From Paludibacteraceae bacterium (GTDB lineage: Bacteria > Bacteroidota > Bacteroidia > Bacteroidales > Paludibacteraceae), in NCBI GenBank assembly GCA_017962005.1, contig JAGCWE010000039.1, forward strand, positions 1 to 47,594: a DNA stretch of 47,594 nucleotides, given 5' to 3'. Within the stretch, counting starts at the first letter, position 1, and every line of letters begins with the position of its first letter. A program made the position numbers and the translations under genes. Positions 8,942 through 16,723 of the stretch are shown here, in pieces. The notes below the pieces were generated by a model. The model saw only the letters and a list, made by a program, of their open reading frames with translations, made no database searches and was not told the origin of the DNA.

Positions 8942-10126
8942 TTATTTTATACTGATAAAGTCACTTAATGGATGGATATGTGCCACTTGAGTATATTTCT
9001 TTTTGTGCAAGTCTATCGGCTGGTCAAACTCTTTTGGCTTATTCGGGTCAAAGAGAAAAACGGCATAATAAGGCGCGTTCTCTGCAGTAAATCCCTTTTC
9101 ACGCAAAGCCTCTGCTGTCCAAATTCGGAAACCTATATTAGTCTGCTTGAATAACTGCGGATTGTCGCCGTTTGTATGTATGCAGATATATCCCAAACGC
9201 TCAAAGCCTTGCTTGACAAGCAACGAGCCTTTAGAATCGCCTGCACGCACATACGTGATACCTGTTTGCATTGCCAACTTGCGGTCTTTCTCGCGCATAT
9301 GGTTGACAAGTACCGTTGCTTCCTGTGCGTTTTCGCGCATCTTGTCAAATAATTTCTTGCGTGCATTATCATCTTCCAATGCTTCACGGCGCGCAAGCGA
9401 AAGTTGCGCAAACGATTTGTCTTGCTCAATGCCAATATATTTGCGGCCGAGCAAATTAGCAGCAATGCCGGTTGTACCAGAGCCACTAAACGGGTCTAAA
9501 ATGGTGTCGCCCTCATTAGTAGAAGCAAGGATAATTCGGTATAACAGGCGAAGCGTCTTTTGTGTCGGGTGTTTGCCTTGTTCCTTCTCCCATCTGCCGA
9601 CAGCCGGAATACACCACACATCCGTCATTTGTGTGCCGCCGTTCAACTGTTTCATAACTTCATAGTTGAACTTGTGCGTTTTTTTTTCGTGCTTACGCGC
9701 CCAAATAATGAGTTCGGTCGAGAAGTTGAAATACTTACACGACAAATTGGGTGGCGGGTCGGTTTTCCGCCAAGTGATTGTATTTAGTACCTTATAGCCC
9801 AACTCTTGCAAACAGCGCATAACCACGTGGATATTATGGTGTGTACCACTAATCCAAATTGTGCCGTTGTCTTTGAGTTTGGAACGACAGAGGCCAAGCC
9901 ATTTGCGATTAAACTCGTATATGTATTCAGGTGTTCCGCCTTTGTCCCACTCTCCCTTATCCACACAAACTTGCTTGCCGCTTTGCACACTTATGCCGCC
10001 ATTACTCAAAAAATAAGGCGGATCAGCAAAGATAGCATCAATAGAATTATCTTCTATCTCTTGCAAACGTTCCATGCAATCACCTTGCAGGATACGGAAA
10101 TCGGGATATGCAGGTGTTATGCTCAT
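8942..10126 (-). CDS. dpnA: DpnA-like adenine-N6 DNA methyltransferase
   Basis: An N6-adenine methyltransferase of the beta type. The catalytic DPPY motif is at residues 35-38, and the SAM-binding DPFSGSGTTG motif lies near residue 210. It is related to the second methylase (DpnA, M2) of DpnII systems, which modifies GATC, including single-stranded DNA. The start is placed at ATG 10126 (MSITPAYP), which overlaps the upstream stop as TAATG; the longer ATG at 10162 would run 37 nt into the upstream gene. At 394 aa it is much longer than classical DpnA (about 270 aa). The extra C-terminal 110-120 residues, from about GITYVRAGDSKG onward, resemble nothing I can name and may be a fused accessory domain. 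Confidence 0.85.
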   Translation of the reverse strand: MSITPAYPDFRILQGDCMERLQEIEDNSIDAIFADPPYFLSNGGISVQSGKQVCVDKGEWDKGGTPEYIYEFNRKWLGLCRSKLKDNGTIWISGTHHNIHVVMRCLQELGYKVLNTITWRKTDPPPNLSCKYFNFSTELIIWARKHEKKTHKFNYEVMKQLNGGTQMTDVWCIPAVGRWEKEQGKHPTQKTLRLLYRIILASTNEGDTILDPFSGSGTTGIAANLLGRKYIGIEQDKSFAQLSLARREALEDDNARKKLFDKMRENAQEATVLVNHMREKDRKLAMQTGITYVRAGDSKGSLLVKQGFERLGYICIHTNGDNPQLFKQTNIGFRIWTAEALREKGFTAENAPYYAVFLFDPNKPKEFDQPIDLHKKKYTQVAHIHPLSDFISIK

Positions 10127-10650
10127 TATAAGTTTTTGAGTAATTTTTCGTAAGCACCCCAAGACAAGAAACGTCCTTCTCCGTTAGGATAGTTTACGTC
10201 TTCCTGCCCCCAAATCCATTTGTATGCCTTAATCAATTCTTCCGGATTCTCTCCTGTTTGGAAAGATAAAGCGTGAATATCTGCAATGAAGTCATTGGGT
10301 TCTTCTCCCTTTAAGGTTTTCTCAAGCAGAGCAATAAGTTTCTTACCTTCTGCCGGATTTTCTTCGCATTTGGCGGTCACATCATCCAATATCTGTTGGT
10401 GTGAAATCTGCCAAAGGAAATTTTCGCATGGGTCAAAGATGAAAACCAAAATGTCTTCCTTTTTAGGACGTCCATACACACTTTTACCTCCGGGCTTTGT
10501 GATAACGATTTTGCGACCATCATCACATTGTTCAACCTCATAGCCTCGATATTCAATAGCGATTACCTTTTCCGCAAACTCCTCGCGAGGCGCATTACGG
10601 ATGTTTAACTTCTTTAAGTCAATAGTGTGTGAATAGACGTTCTTTGCCAT
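10126..10650 (-). CDS. Unknown protein inside the DpnII-type operon
   Basis: A 174-aa protein that I do not recognise. It is charged and lacks a signal peptide, membrane segment or catalytic motif that I can identify. The core around RPKKEDILVFIFDP and ENFLWQISHQQILDD looks like an alpha/beta fold. It starts one base after the restriction enzyme gene (TAA-T-ATG), and its stop overlaps the dpnA-like ATG (TAATG), so it is translated with the restriction-modification genes. Known three-gene DpnII operons have no such member. Possible roles are a control protein, a nuclease partner or a modifier of specificity; all of these are inference. Confidence 0.75.
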   Translation of the reverse strand: MAKNVYSHTIDLKKLNIRNAPREEFAEKVIAIEYRGYEVEQCDDGRKIVITKPGGKSVYGRPKKEDILVFIFDPCENFLWQISHQQILDDVTAKCEENPAEGKKLIALLEKTLKGEEPNDFIADIHALSFQTGENPEELIKAYKWIWGQEDVNYPNGEGRFLSWGAYEKLLKNL

Positions 10651-10651
10651 A

Positions 10652-11485
10652 TTATTTGATTTTAGAAATAAATTCGCTAATTGTGGTCAGATTATAAATG
10701 CTCGGTATAGCAGCAAATGCTTCTTCCAATTTGTTGCGTGCGCTATTCCAACCAATACCGTCAGTAATCCAAACAAACTCAAAGCCGGGCACACCATTCA
10801 CTTTTGGGGCAACATCTGTGTACGAACGTGCTACCTCATTGAGTTTGGAACCGCCGCCGGAATAGAAGTTCACTTCGATAAGATAAGTCTTTCCATTAGC
10901 GGAGATTGCAAAGTCGAATACTTTTTGGTCTGCACCAAGAACGGCCGCGATTGCAGGGAATTCCTTAGATGATACTTGTTCACGATAAGCAATACCGGCA
11001 TTAGCAAGAATACGAGCAACAAGCGTTTCCGTTATCTTTCCACTTCGGTTCTTGCGTGCATTTGTGTCAAGTCCTGTTTCCACGCCGAACACATAGTCTA
11101 CCAAGTCCTTCACTTCCTTGTTTTTGAAGACCTTATCAAGACCCGTTCCTTCAATGAATTTCATCACGCCATCCACTGAACCAAACAACGAATGAACCGA
11201 GTGCATTGAACCATCGTTGTCAATGTATTTCTTGTCATCCTTCTTGCGTGTGGCAATGAGAATATCCATTCCTTCAAAGACACGTGGGTCACGATTCCAA
11301 AGTGCTTCAACTGCCTCGCGGAGATTTTCTTTACCGATGAGATAGTTCAGCGTGTTCAGACTAATCTCGATGTCTGCCACATTGCGCGCAATCTTCGGAA
11401 AGTCACAATAAAAATCAAGCGTTGCGTTCGTTTCGCGCAACTGAGATATGAAAAGGTTAAATTGTTCTGTAGTGTGTGCTGCCAT
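10652..11485 (-). CDS. dpnII: DpnII-family type II restriction endonuclease (GATC)
   Basis: A 277-aa restriction enzyme of the DpnII/MboI family, which cuts unmethylated GATC. Family hallmarks are visible: FGVETGLDTNARKNRSGK in the middle, then FDFAI followed by KTYLIEVNFYSGGGSKLNE (about residues 195-225), and near the end GIGWNSARNKLEEAF and IYNL. The D-x(n)-E-x-N arrangement is the family's variant of the PD-(D/E)xK active site. The ATG lies 5 nt after the stop of the dpnM-like methylase. It is full length and shows no damage. Specificity for GATC is inferred from family membership. Confidence 0.92.
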   Translation of the reverse strand: MAAHTTEQFNLFISQLRETNATLDFYCDFPKIARNVADIEISLNTLNYLIGKENLREAVEALWNRDPRVFEGMDILIATRKKDDKKYIDNDGSMHSVHSLFGSVDGVMKFIEGTGLDKVFKNKEVKDLVDYVFGVETGLDTNARKNRSGKITETLVARILANAGIAYREQVSSKEFPAIAAVLGADQKVFDFAISANGKTYLIEVNFYSGGGSKLNEVARSYTDVAPKVNGVPGFEFVWITDGIGWNSARNKLEEAFAAIPSIYNLTTISEFISKIK

Positions 11486-11490
11486 GGTAA

Positions 11491-12384
11491 TTATGCCACA
11501 TTGAGTTTTGTATCTTGGTAATTATGCACTAATATCTCCTGTAATTTCCCTCGTTTGTTAGGATTCGAATTGACACTACGAGACGCCCAAACACGATCAA
11601 TTACATATTGAAGATAAAGGTCATCAAAAAACATATCCGCACAATCTGAATTGCTCAACATGAACTTATACCCGGCTGCTTCTACTTTGTCACAGAATTC
11701 TTTCAGTCGATGTTGCGCTAAATCGTTGAACGATTCTTTTGTGTAGTCATTAAAACTACTGGTATTATTCAATGGACGATAGGGCGGGTCGAAATAAAAG
11801 AGAGTTCGTCCTTCTGCATGTGAAAATGTTTCTTGATAGTCACCAGTTAGAATTTCAACTTTCTCTAATAATTTGCTATCTGCATAAATCGTGTTTGCAT
11901 CGCAAATAGTCGGGGTTTCGTATCGCCCAAATGGCACATTGAAAAGACCTGCTTTATTTACACGATACAAGCCATTAAAACAAGTACGATTAAGGAAGAA
12001 AAACAAAGTGGTGTTGCGGATGGGATTCAGTTGTTTAGTGTTGAATTCATCGCGCATCATCAGATAATAATTCTTGCGACTTTCTTCCGACTTAAGGGAA
12101 TAATATTCCTTCTGAATTTCTTTTAGAGATTCCACCAACTCATTGGGAAATTCTTTCACCACCTTATAACAAGTCGTGAGATCGGGATTGATGTCGTTAA
12201 TGATGGCTGATTTGATGTTTGGGTGTGTCTGCAACATGTAAAAGAGCATCGCTCCTCCGCCTACGAAAGGCTCAATGTAAATGACATTCTCCCATTGGTC
12301 AAAGTCAGCAGGAAGCAATGCTTCGAGTTGTTCAATGAGTTGCGTTTTTCCGCCTACCCATTTGACAAATGGTTTCGCTTTCAT
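11491..12384 (-). CDS. dpnM: DpnM/Dam-type adenine-N6 DNA methyltransferase
   Basis: An alpha-class N6-adenine methyltransferase expected to protect GATC. Motifs are KPFVKWVGGKTQL at the N-terminus (residues 4-16), IEPFVGGGAM for SAM binding near residue 40, and DPPYRPL at about 196. I chose ATG 12384 because Dam/DpnM proteins begin right at the K-W-x-G-G-K motif. The longer reading from 12450 adds 22 lysine-rich residues with no family counterpart. It is the first gene of a four-gene operon (methylase, nuclease, unknown, second methylase), an order that favours protection before restriction. I see no promoter matching the Bacteroidota consensus just upstream. Confidence 0.92.
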   Translation of the reverse strand: MKAKPFVKWVGGKTQLIEQLEALLPADFDQWENVIYIEPFVGGGAMLFYMLQTHPNIKSAIINDINPDLTTCYKVVKEFPNELVESLKEIQKEYYSLKSEESRKNYYLMMRDEFNTKQLNPIRNTTLFFFLNRTCFNGLYRVNKAGLFNVPFGRYETPTICDANTIYADSKLLEKVEILTGDYQETFSHAEGRTLFYFDPPYRPLNNTSSFNDYTKESFNDLAQHRLKEFCDKVEAAGYKFMLSNSDCADMFFDDLYLQYVIDRVWASRSVNSNPNKRGKLQEILVHNYQDTKLNVA

Positions 12385-12595
12385 TGTAATTGTTTTGATT
12401 ATAGTTATTTTCTCTTGTTTATTCCGCTCTTGTTTTAACCGTTTCTTCACACGTTTCTCAGCCGCTCGTACCCTCGCAAAACCAGTATAATTGCGGTCTT
12501 GGATGTGGGGGATATCGGGTGATTACTGCGCGATGATTGTCAAAAGCAATCTTCTTTTTTTGATTTGCTGTGCCGTAACCTTTGTGTTTTTATGA

Positions 12596-12916
12596 CTAAT
12601 CGATGACTACAGCTGTACCGCTAATAGAAATCATAATCATGCTGTTTCCCTGCCCCATCGTCTCGTAGCCAAAACTCACTCCAACGATAGCATTGGCGCC
12701 CATTTCCTTTGCGCGCTGCTGCATCTCTTTCTGCGCTGTCTCGCGTCCTTCGAGCATAGCATTCTCATAACTCTCGGTTCGTCCGCCAAAGAAATCGCGG
12801 ATTGATGCGCCGATGTCTTTCAGGAAATTCATTCCGAAAATAACCTCTCCGGAAACAAGACCTTTGTACTCTTTGATAGTGTGCCCTTCAATCGTGGGCG
12901 TTGTTGTTATAATCAT
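12596..12916 (-). CDS. YbjQ-family (UPF0145) small protein
   Basis: A 106-aa cytoplasmic protein of the YbjQ/UPF0145 family, sometimes described as putative heavy-metal-binding. The function is not established. Hallmarks are MIITTTPTIEGHTIKEYKG at the start, GEVIFG, and the closing ARE-like helix followed by MGANAIVGVSFGYE. I placed the start at ATG 12916, since family members begin exactly there; the upstream ATG at 12961 adds 15 residues without homology. The length equals E. coli YbjQ. It stands alone, about 210 nt upstream of the restriction operon on the same strand. A perfect 6-bp hairpin (CGTGAG/CTCACG) at 12950-12966 lies in its leader. Confidence 0.88.
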   Translation of the reverse strand: MIITTTPTIEGHTIKEYKGLVSGEVIFGMNFLKDIGASIRDFFGGRTESYENAMLEGRETAQKEMQQRAKEMGANAIVGVSFGYETMGQGNSMIMISISGTAVVID

Positions 12917-13102
12917 ATCTGTGTGTTTTAATAATTCGTATTTTTCGACCGTGAGCCCCACTCACGACTTTATTTCTTTTCTCTTTTTTATTCCGCTTTG
13001 ATTTATCGACATATAGGCGTTACGGGGTATTTCCCTATGCACATCGGTGTAATCACGTATCCCACCCTACCTTATATATACGCAGTATATATCCCGTAAT
13101 TT

Positions 13103-13240
13103 TTATTTTCTTTCTCGGTCGTCGCTCGGTCGTCGCTCGGTGAGATGAGTCTCTTTTGCTGCCTCAAGTGATTTTTGCTGACGCAAAAACTTCCTTAGAT
13201 GGCAAAGATGTAGCACAGGTGAATTAAATTGTATTTTCAT
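13103..13240 (-). CDS. Possible 45-aa small ORF downstream of a consensus promoter
   Basis: A 45-codon ORF starting MKIQFNSPVLHLCHLRKFL and ending in a very basic-acidic stretch (TERRPSDDRERK) that is encoded by an 11-bp tandem repeat. It is listed because a good Bacteroidota promoter (13283-13313) and a GCGTATATACGC palindrome lie directly upstream, at sensible distances from ATG 13240. The peptide has no domain that I recognise. It may instead be part of a non-coding or multi-copy repeat element, so coding status is uncertain. Confidence 0.3.
   Translation of the reverse strand: MKIQFNSPVLHLCHLRKFLRQQKSLEAAKETHLTERRPSDDRERK
13116..13141. repeat. 11-bp tandem repeat, 2.4 copies
   Basis: The unit CGGTCGTCGCT is repeated twice in full, followed by CGGT. 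It falls inside the possible 45-aa ORF. Confidence 0.8.
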
Positions 13241-13251
13241 GCTATTTGCAT

Positions 13252-13288
13252 TTTTTGCGTATATACGCATTTTTTGCGAGTACAAAAG
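13252..13288. repeat. 37-bp direct repeat, copy 1, with palindrome
   Basis: It contains the perfect 12-bp palindrome GCGTATATACGC (13257-13268), then a T-run and GCGAGTACAAAAG. Copy 2 lies 75 bp away and differs at one base. On the minus strand the palindrome sits just downstream of the -7 box, where a repressor could act. Confidence 0.85.
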
Positions 13289-13313
13289 TACTGTTATTTT
13301 TGAATTGAGCAAA
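13283..13313 (-). promoter_or_regulatory. Bacteroidota-type promoter upstream of the 45-aa ORF
   Basis: On the minus strand a TTTG (13313-13310) is followed after 19 nt by TACTTTTG (13290-13283), matching the Bacteroidota TTTG / TAnnTTTG consensus. Transcription would start near 13275, and the GCGTATATACGC palindrome would lie in the first 20 transcribed bases. Confidence 0.5.
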
Positions 13314-13326
13314 TCTTCAGTTGAAA

Positions 13327-13363
13327 TTTTTGCGTATATACGCGTTTTTTGCGAGTACAAAAG
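13327..13363. repeat. 37-bp direct repeat, copy 2, with palindrome
   Basis: 36 of 37 bases match copy 1. The palindrome GCGTATATACGC is at 13332-13343. Its -7-like sequence is shifted (TAGCTTTTG) and no TTTG lies at the right distance upstream, so only copy 1 has a full promoter. Confidence 0.85.
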
Positions 13364-13674
13364 CTACTTGTATATGGATAGCAGTCGGGCGCGACGCGCA
13401 TGACGATATGCTCTTTCTTTTTGCCCTGCGGACCGGCGAAATGCCGGCCATTTCGATGACCGCCGTATAGTGGCCAAAACGCCACGGGGTGCCGGCTCTC
13501 TTTCATCTGCAAGAAGGCGTGTAAGCTGCGTTCATGTCGCGATTAAATTCCATCACTTTCAGATTTTTTTTTGTGGAGTTCCACATTTTTACGCTGCAAA
13601 GGTGGTGTTTTTTCTCGAATTATGCGAACTTATATCCGATATTTATGCATATAGATGCATTTTTATTGCTTATC

Positions 13675-13714
13675 GGTAGCGCAAAGGTAGCGCAAGGGTA
13701 GCGCAAGGGTAGCG
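13675..13714. repeat. 11-bp tandem repeat, about 3.6 copies
   Basis: The unit GGTAGCGCAA(A/G) occurs three times in full plus a partial copy. It is non-coding and lies about 150 bp beyond the end of bcp. Confidence 0.85.
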
Positions 13715-13863
13715 GATTGGGCGGTTATGATTCCGTCACCGGAAGCCTATGGGTTCGGCAAGGGTTCGGTATGGGTTCGGGCGGGATAGGAAACGGAAGG
13801 ACGGAGGACGGGAAGGCGGAAGATCAGAACGCCGGGAAAGGGATACGGACGCCGCCCACCTGC

Positions 13864-14307
13864 CTACAGAATCTGCGCGGCGTGGTTCTTCGTGTCCACC
13901 TTTTCGATGACGCGCTCAAGAACGCCGTCCCCGCTGAAGACAAAGGTCTTGCGGAGAGTTCCCATGCTGACCTTGCCATAGAGTTTCTTCTCCCCCCATG
14001 CTCCAAAAGCCTGCAACATCTCCGTTGTGGGGTCACTCAAAAGAGGGAAAGGCAGGCCGAACTTCTCCTTGAAACGGATATGGGACGCCTGCGAATCCCT
14101 GCTCACGCCGAACACCTGATACCCCTGCGCGAGGAAGGAATGATAGTTGTCGCGGATGCTGCACGCCTCCGCGGTGCAGCCCGGCGTGGAGTCCTTCGGA
14201 TAGAAATAAATGACTGTCTTCCTGCCGAGCATATCGCGCTCGGTGATGGTCTTTCCCGTCTCGTCAATGACCGAGAACGCGGGCATACGGTCGCCTACTG
14301 TAAGCAT
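13864..14307 (-). CDS. bcp: Thiol peroxidase of the BCP/PrxQ family
   Basis: A 147-aa cytoplasmic peroxiredoxin that reduces hydrogen peroxide and organic hydroperoxides using thioredoxin. It has the PrxQ signature YPKDSTPGCTAEAC, with the peroxidatic Cys44 and resolving Cys49 five residues apart. The thioredoxin fold continues through VFGVSRDSQASH and FPLLSDPT to the closing RKTFVFSGDG strand. Length is typical of the family. It is transcribed alone on the minus strand, divergent from the M6 protease gene, from a promoter at 14333-14363. Confidence 0.95.
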   Translation of the reverse strand: MLTVGDRMPAFSVIDETGKTITERDMLGRKTVIYFYPKDSTPGCTAEACSIRDNYHSFLAQGYQVFGVSRDSQASHIRFKEKFGLPFPLLSDPTTEMLQAFGAWGEKKLYGKVSMGTLRKTFVFSGDGVLERVIEKVDTKNHAAQIL

Positions 14308-14332
14308 AAGATAACGATTTTAATTGAGCGAG

Positions 14333-14363
14333 CAAAGGTAGCACTTTTCCGGAAAAAAACAAA
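14333..14363 (-). promoter_or_regulatory. Promoter of bcp
   Basis: Minus strand: TTTG (14363-14360), 19-nt spacer, TACCTTTG (14340-14333). This is an exact match to the Bacteroidota consensus, about 25 nt before the bcp ATG. Confidence 0.65.
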
Positions 14364-14492
14364 ACGCACCCACCCGAACACAGCCGCGCCACACCCGCTA
14401 TTTATCAAACCATTACGGCATCCCCCACACAGAAGCACGAACCAAATGAAGAAAATTACGCCAAAAAATGCCGCAAATTCCGAATTCAGCAG

Positions 14493-14500
14493 TATCTTTG
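14493..14500 (+). promoter_or_regulatory. -7 box of the M6 protease gene
   Basis: TATCTTTG fits the TAnnTTTG -7 consensus and lies 24 nt before ATG 14525. No TTG or TTTG is found at the expected -33 distance, so the promoter is incomplete by consensus. Confidence 0.4.
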
Positions 14501-14524
14501 CTGCGATATAACGATAATAGCGAT

Positions 14525-16705
14525 ATGAAACAGTATGGAACAGGATGCATTCTGGCGTTAGCGCTTTTGTGCATCTGCGCCTGCAACAAGCCGTCGAAGG
14601 CAGACCAGATGCGGCAGGCGATGCGTGAGAAAGACAGTCTGCAATACGTACAAGCGATGCAGACACGTGCGTACTCGGACTCGCTGCTGCAAGTGCTGCT
14701 GCCAGAAGCGGACCCTCTGCTGAAAAACTTCCACTATGAGAAAGACAGCGCGTACGAGGACAACGGACACTACGTCCACAAACTGCTGCGCACGGACAAG
14801 AACACCTCCCGCAACTACCTGCAGGCCTACGTGACCGACGACCGCCGCCTGACCCTGCAGAGTTACTACTACGGCCCGAAGGCGATGGACCAGCACGGCG
14901 TGCGCCTGACATTCGACGAAGGCTACGTGGAAGCGGAAGGCACGAACCACCGCTTTGAGGCGGAAGGAGTGCACGAGGTGCTGACCATCCCCGAAGCGGA
15001 CGCCCTGCGGCTGCTGGAACAGATAGCATCCCACACAGAGAGCCGGATGCAAGTGCGCCTGCTGGGCAAGAGCGAGCAAGTGTATTACCTGCAACAGAAC
15101 GAGAAACTGGCACTGGCAGACACCTACCGGCTGGCCGTACTGATGAGCGACATCAACACCCTTGAACACGCCATCCGCGTAAGCGACAAGCAGATAGAGA
15201 AATACCAGACAAAACAGGCATCATGGAACCAGAAAGCCAGCGCCTCCGCCCCGTCCATAGACGACAGCCGCAACCGCATGACACGCCCCCGCGTCAAACG
15301 CCCGGCATCGTGCAAGCCGCTGCGCATGAAAGCGCAAGGCAGCCAGTCGGTAGGGGACAAGAACATCGCTCCGCGCGGACTGCTCATCCTTGCCAACTTC
15401 AAGGACGTGCGCTTCCGCGAAGAGAACGACCACGACGGCTTTGACTCACTGGTAAACGCCGTGAAATACACCTACCAGGGCGCCACAGGAAGCACACGCG
15501 AATACTTCCGCGCGCAGTCGGACGGTCAGTATGTGCCTGATTTTGACGTGATAGGTCCGGTTGAACTGCCCCACGAGATGGCTTATTACGGCGCGAATGA
15601 TGAAGGCGGTTACGACAACAACACGGGCGATTTTGTGATGGACGCCGTCGCCAAAGCTGACACGCTGGGCGTGGACTACACCCTGTATGACCACAACCAC
15701 GACGGATTCATCGACTTCGTGTACATCCTATTCGCAGGTTTCTCGGAAGCGGACAAACACATATCCAACACCATCTGGCCGCACAACTGGGACATGATGA
15801 GCAACTTCTACTACGGCTACACCGCGCAGAAGGAGTATTACTACAACTCGGAAAACGACTATCTGCTGCCCCGCTACGACGGGCTGCAACTCAACGACTA
15901 CGCTTGCTCCGCCTGTCTGCGTCCTGACACCACACGGGCGGGGATAGGCACGTTCAGCCACGAGTTCGGGCACGTATTGGGTCTGCCGGACTACTATCCG
16001 CCGCAAGACGCGAATTACAGCCAGATTAATCCGTACTCGCCGGGGTCATGGTCGATAATGGGTTACGCCTGCTACAACAACAACGGCAAGACACCGTGCA
16101 ATTACTCCGCTTACGACAAATACTATCTCGGCTGGCTGACCCCCTCCATCCCCAAGCACGGAGAGACCATCCGGCTGGAAGCCGACAACAAGAGCGCCTA
16201 CATGGTGACCCGCGACGGTCTGACACCTCCCAACGGCGCGGAAACGGCAGACACGGTTTACTACATAGAGAACAGGCAATACAAGGGCTGGGACCTCTAC
16301 CTCCCCGGACACGGACTGCTGATATGGCGGGTGATATACAACGAAGACGACTGGTATGAGAACTCGCCCAACAACATCGAGTCGGTAGGATACACCCTTG
16401 TGACCGCCTCGGGAGAAACGCCATACACCACCGCGACCATGGGCGGCGGACGCGAAGACGTCCCCTACCCCGGTTCGGAAGGCGTGCAGTCGGTGAAACT
16501 GTTCAACCGGTACGAACTGCGCCATATAGAAGAAACAGACGGCGTGGTGACGTTCCGCTTCATCGACCTGACAAAACCCTATACCGAAACAGGCACAGAC
16601 GAGATGACCCAACGCGCGCCATCTAACAAATACATGCAGGACGGGCGCATGTACATCCACCACCAAGGCCGCCACTACGACCTTATGGGCAACACGATTC
16701 GTTAA
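14525..16705 (+). CDS. M6-family (immune inhibitor A-like) metalloprotease lipoprotein
   Basis: A 726-aa secreted zinc protease. The catalytic motif HEFGHVLGLPDYY (about residues 478-490) fits H-E-x2-H-x2-G-x2-D, with a Met-turn-like GSWSIMGY downstream, as in M6 peptidases. ATG 14525 is chosen because it opens a lipoprotein signal: MKQYGTGC, a hydrophobic stretch and a Cys in ICAC. Upstream in-frame ATG 14468 would precede the -7 box. The N-terminal 250 residues are charged and coiled-coil-like and may be a propeptide. The protein ends with the tail found on three other secreted proteins here (KYMQDGRMYI then GRHYDLMGNTI). A sugar transferase gene follows after 18 nt. It probably degrades host or environmental proteins at the cell surface. 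Confidence 0.9.
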   Translation: MKQYGTGCILALALLCICACNKPSKADQMRQAMREKDSLQYVQAMQTRAYSDSLLQVLLPEADPLLKNFHYEKDSAYEDNGHYVHKLLRTDKNTSRNYLQAYVTDDRRLTLQSYYYGPKAMDQHGVRLTFDEGYVEAEGTNHRFEAEGVHEVLTIPEADALRLLEQIASHTESRMQVRLLGKSEQVYYLQQNEKLALADTYRLAVLMSDINTLEHAIRVSDKQIEKYQTKQASWNQKASASAPSIDDSRNRMTRPRVKRPASCKPLRMKAQGSQSVGDKNIAPRGLLILANFKDVRFREENDHDGFDSLVNAVKYTYQGATGSTREYFRAQSDGQYVPDFDVIGPVELPHEMAYYGANDEGGYDNNTGDFVMDAVAKADTLGVDYTLYDHNHDGFIDFVYILFAGFSEADKHISNTIWPHNWDMMSNFYYGYTAQKEYYYNSENDYLLPRYDGLQLNDYACSACLRPDTTRAGIGTFSHEFGHVLGLPDYYPPQDANYSQINPYSPGSWSIMGYACYNNNGKTPCNYSAYDKYYLGWLTPSIPKHGETIRLEADNKSAYMVTRDGLTPPNGAETADTVYYIENRQYKGWDLYLPGHGLLIWRVIYNEDDWYENSPNNIESVGYTLVTASGETPYTTATMGGGREDVPYPGSEGVQSVKLFNRYELRHIEETDGVVTFRFIDLTKPYTETGTDEMTQRAPSNKYMQDGRMYIHHQGRHYDLMGNTIR

Positions 16706-16723
16706 ACTATCCGTCAGAAGGCT

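Larger units (their letters stand above)
12917..13863. other. Repeat-rich intergenic region
   Basis: Apart from the possible 45-aa ORF at 13103-13240, no gene is convincing in these 947 bases. The stretch carries the 37-bp repeat pair (13252-13288, 13327-13363), two 11-bp tandem arrays (13116-13141, 13675-13714), three copies of GGGTTCGG near 13752-13782, and a short GTGG/CCAC hairpin flanked by T-runs at 13564-13590. It separates the AT-rich defence island from the GC-richer host genes and looks like a site where sequence has accumulated by recombination or decay. Confidence 0.5.

Noticed and set aside
13294-13512. Minus-strand reading of 72 codons beside the repeats
   Set aside because: It passes through one copy of the 37-bp repeat and has no recognisable domain; unsupported as a gene.
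13717-14511. Plus-strand reading of 264 codons
   Set aside because: It runs antisense through the whole of bcp and its promoter; bcp is certain.
14295-15113. Minus-strand reading of 272 codons
   Set aside because: Antisense to the start of the M6 protease, Arg/Ser/Pro-rich, no motif.
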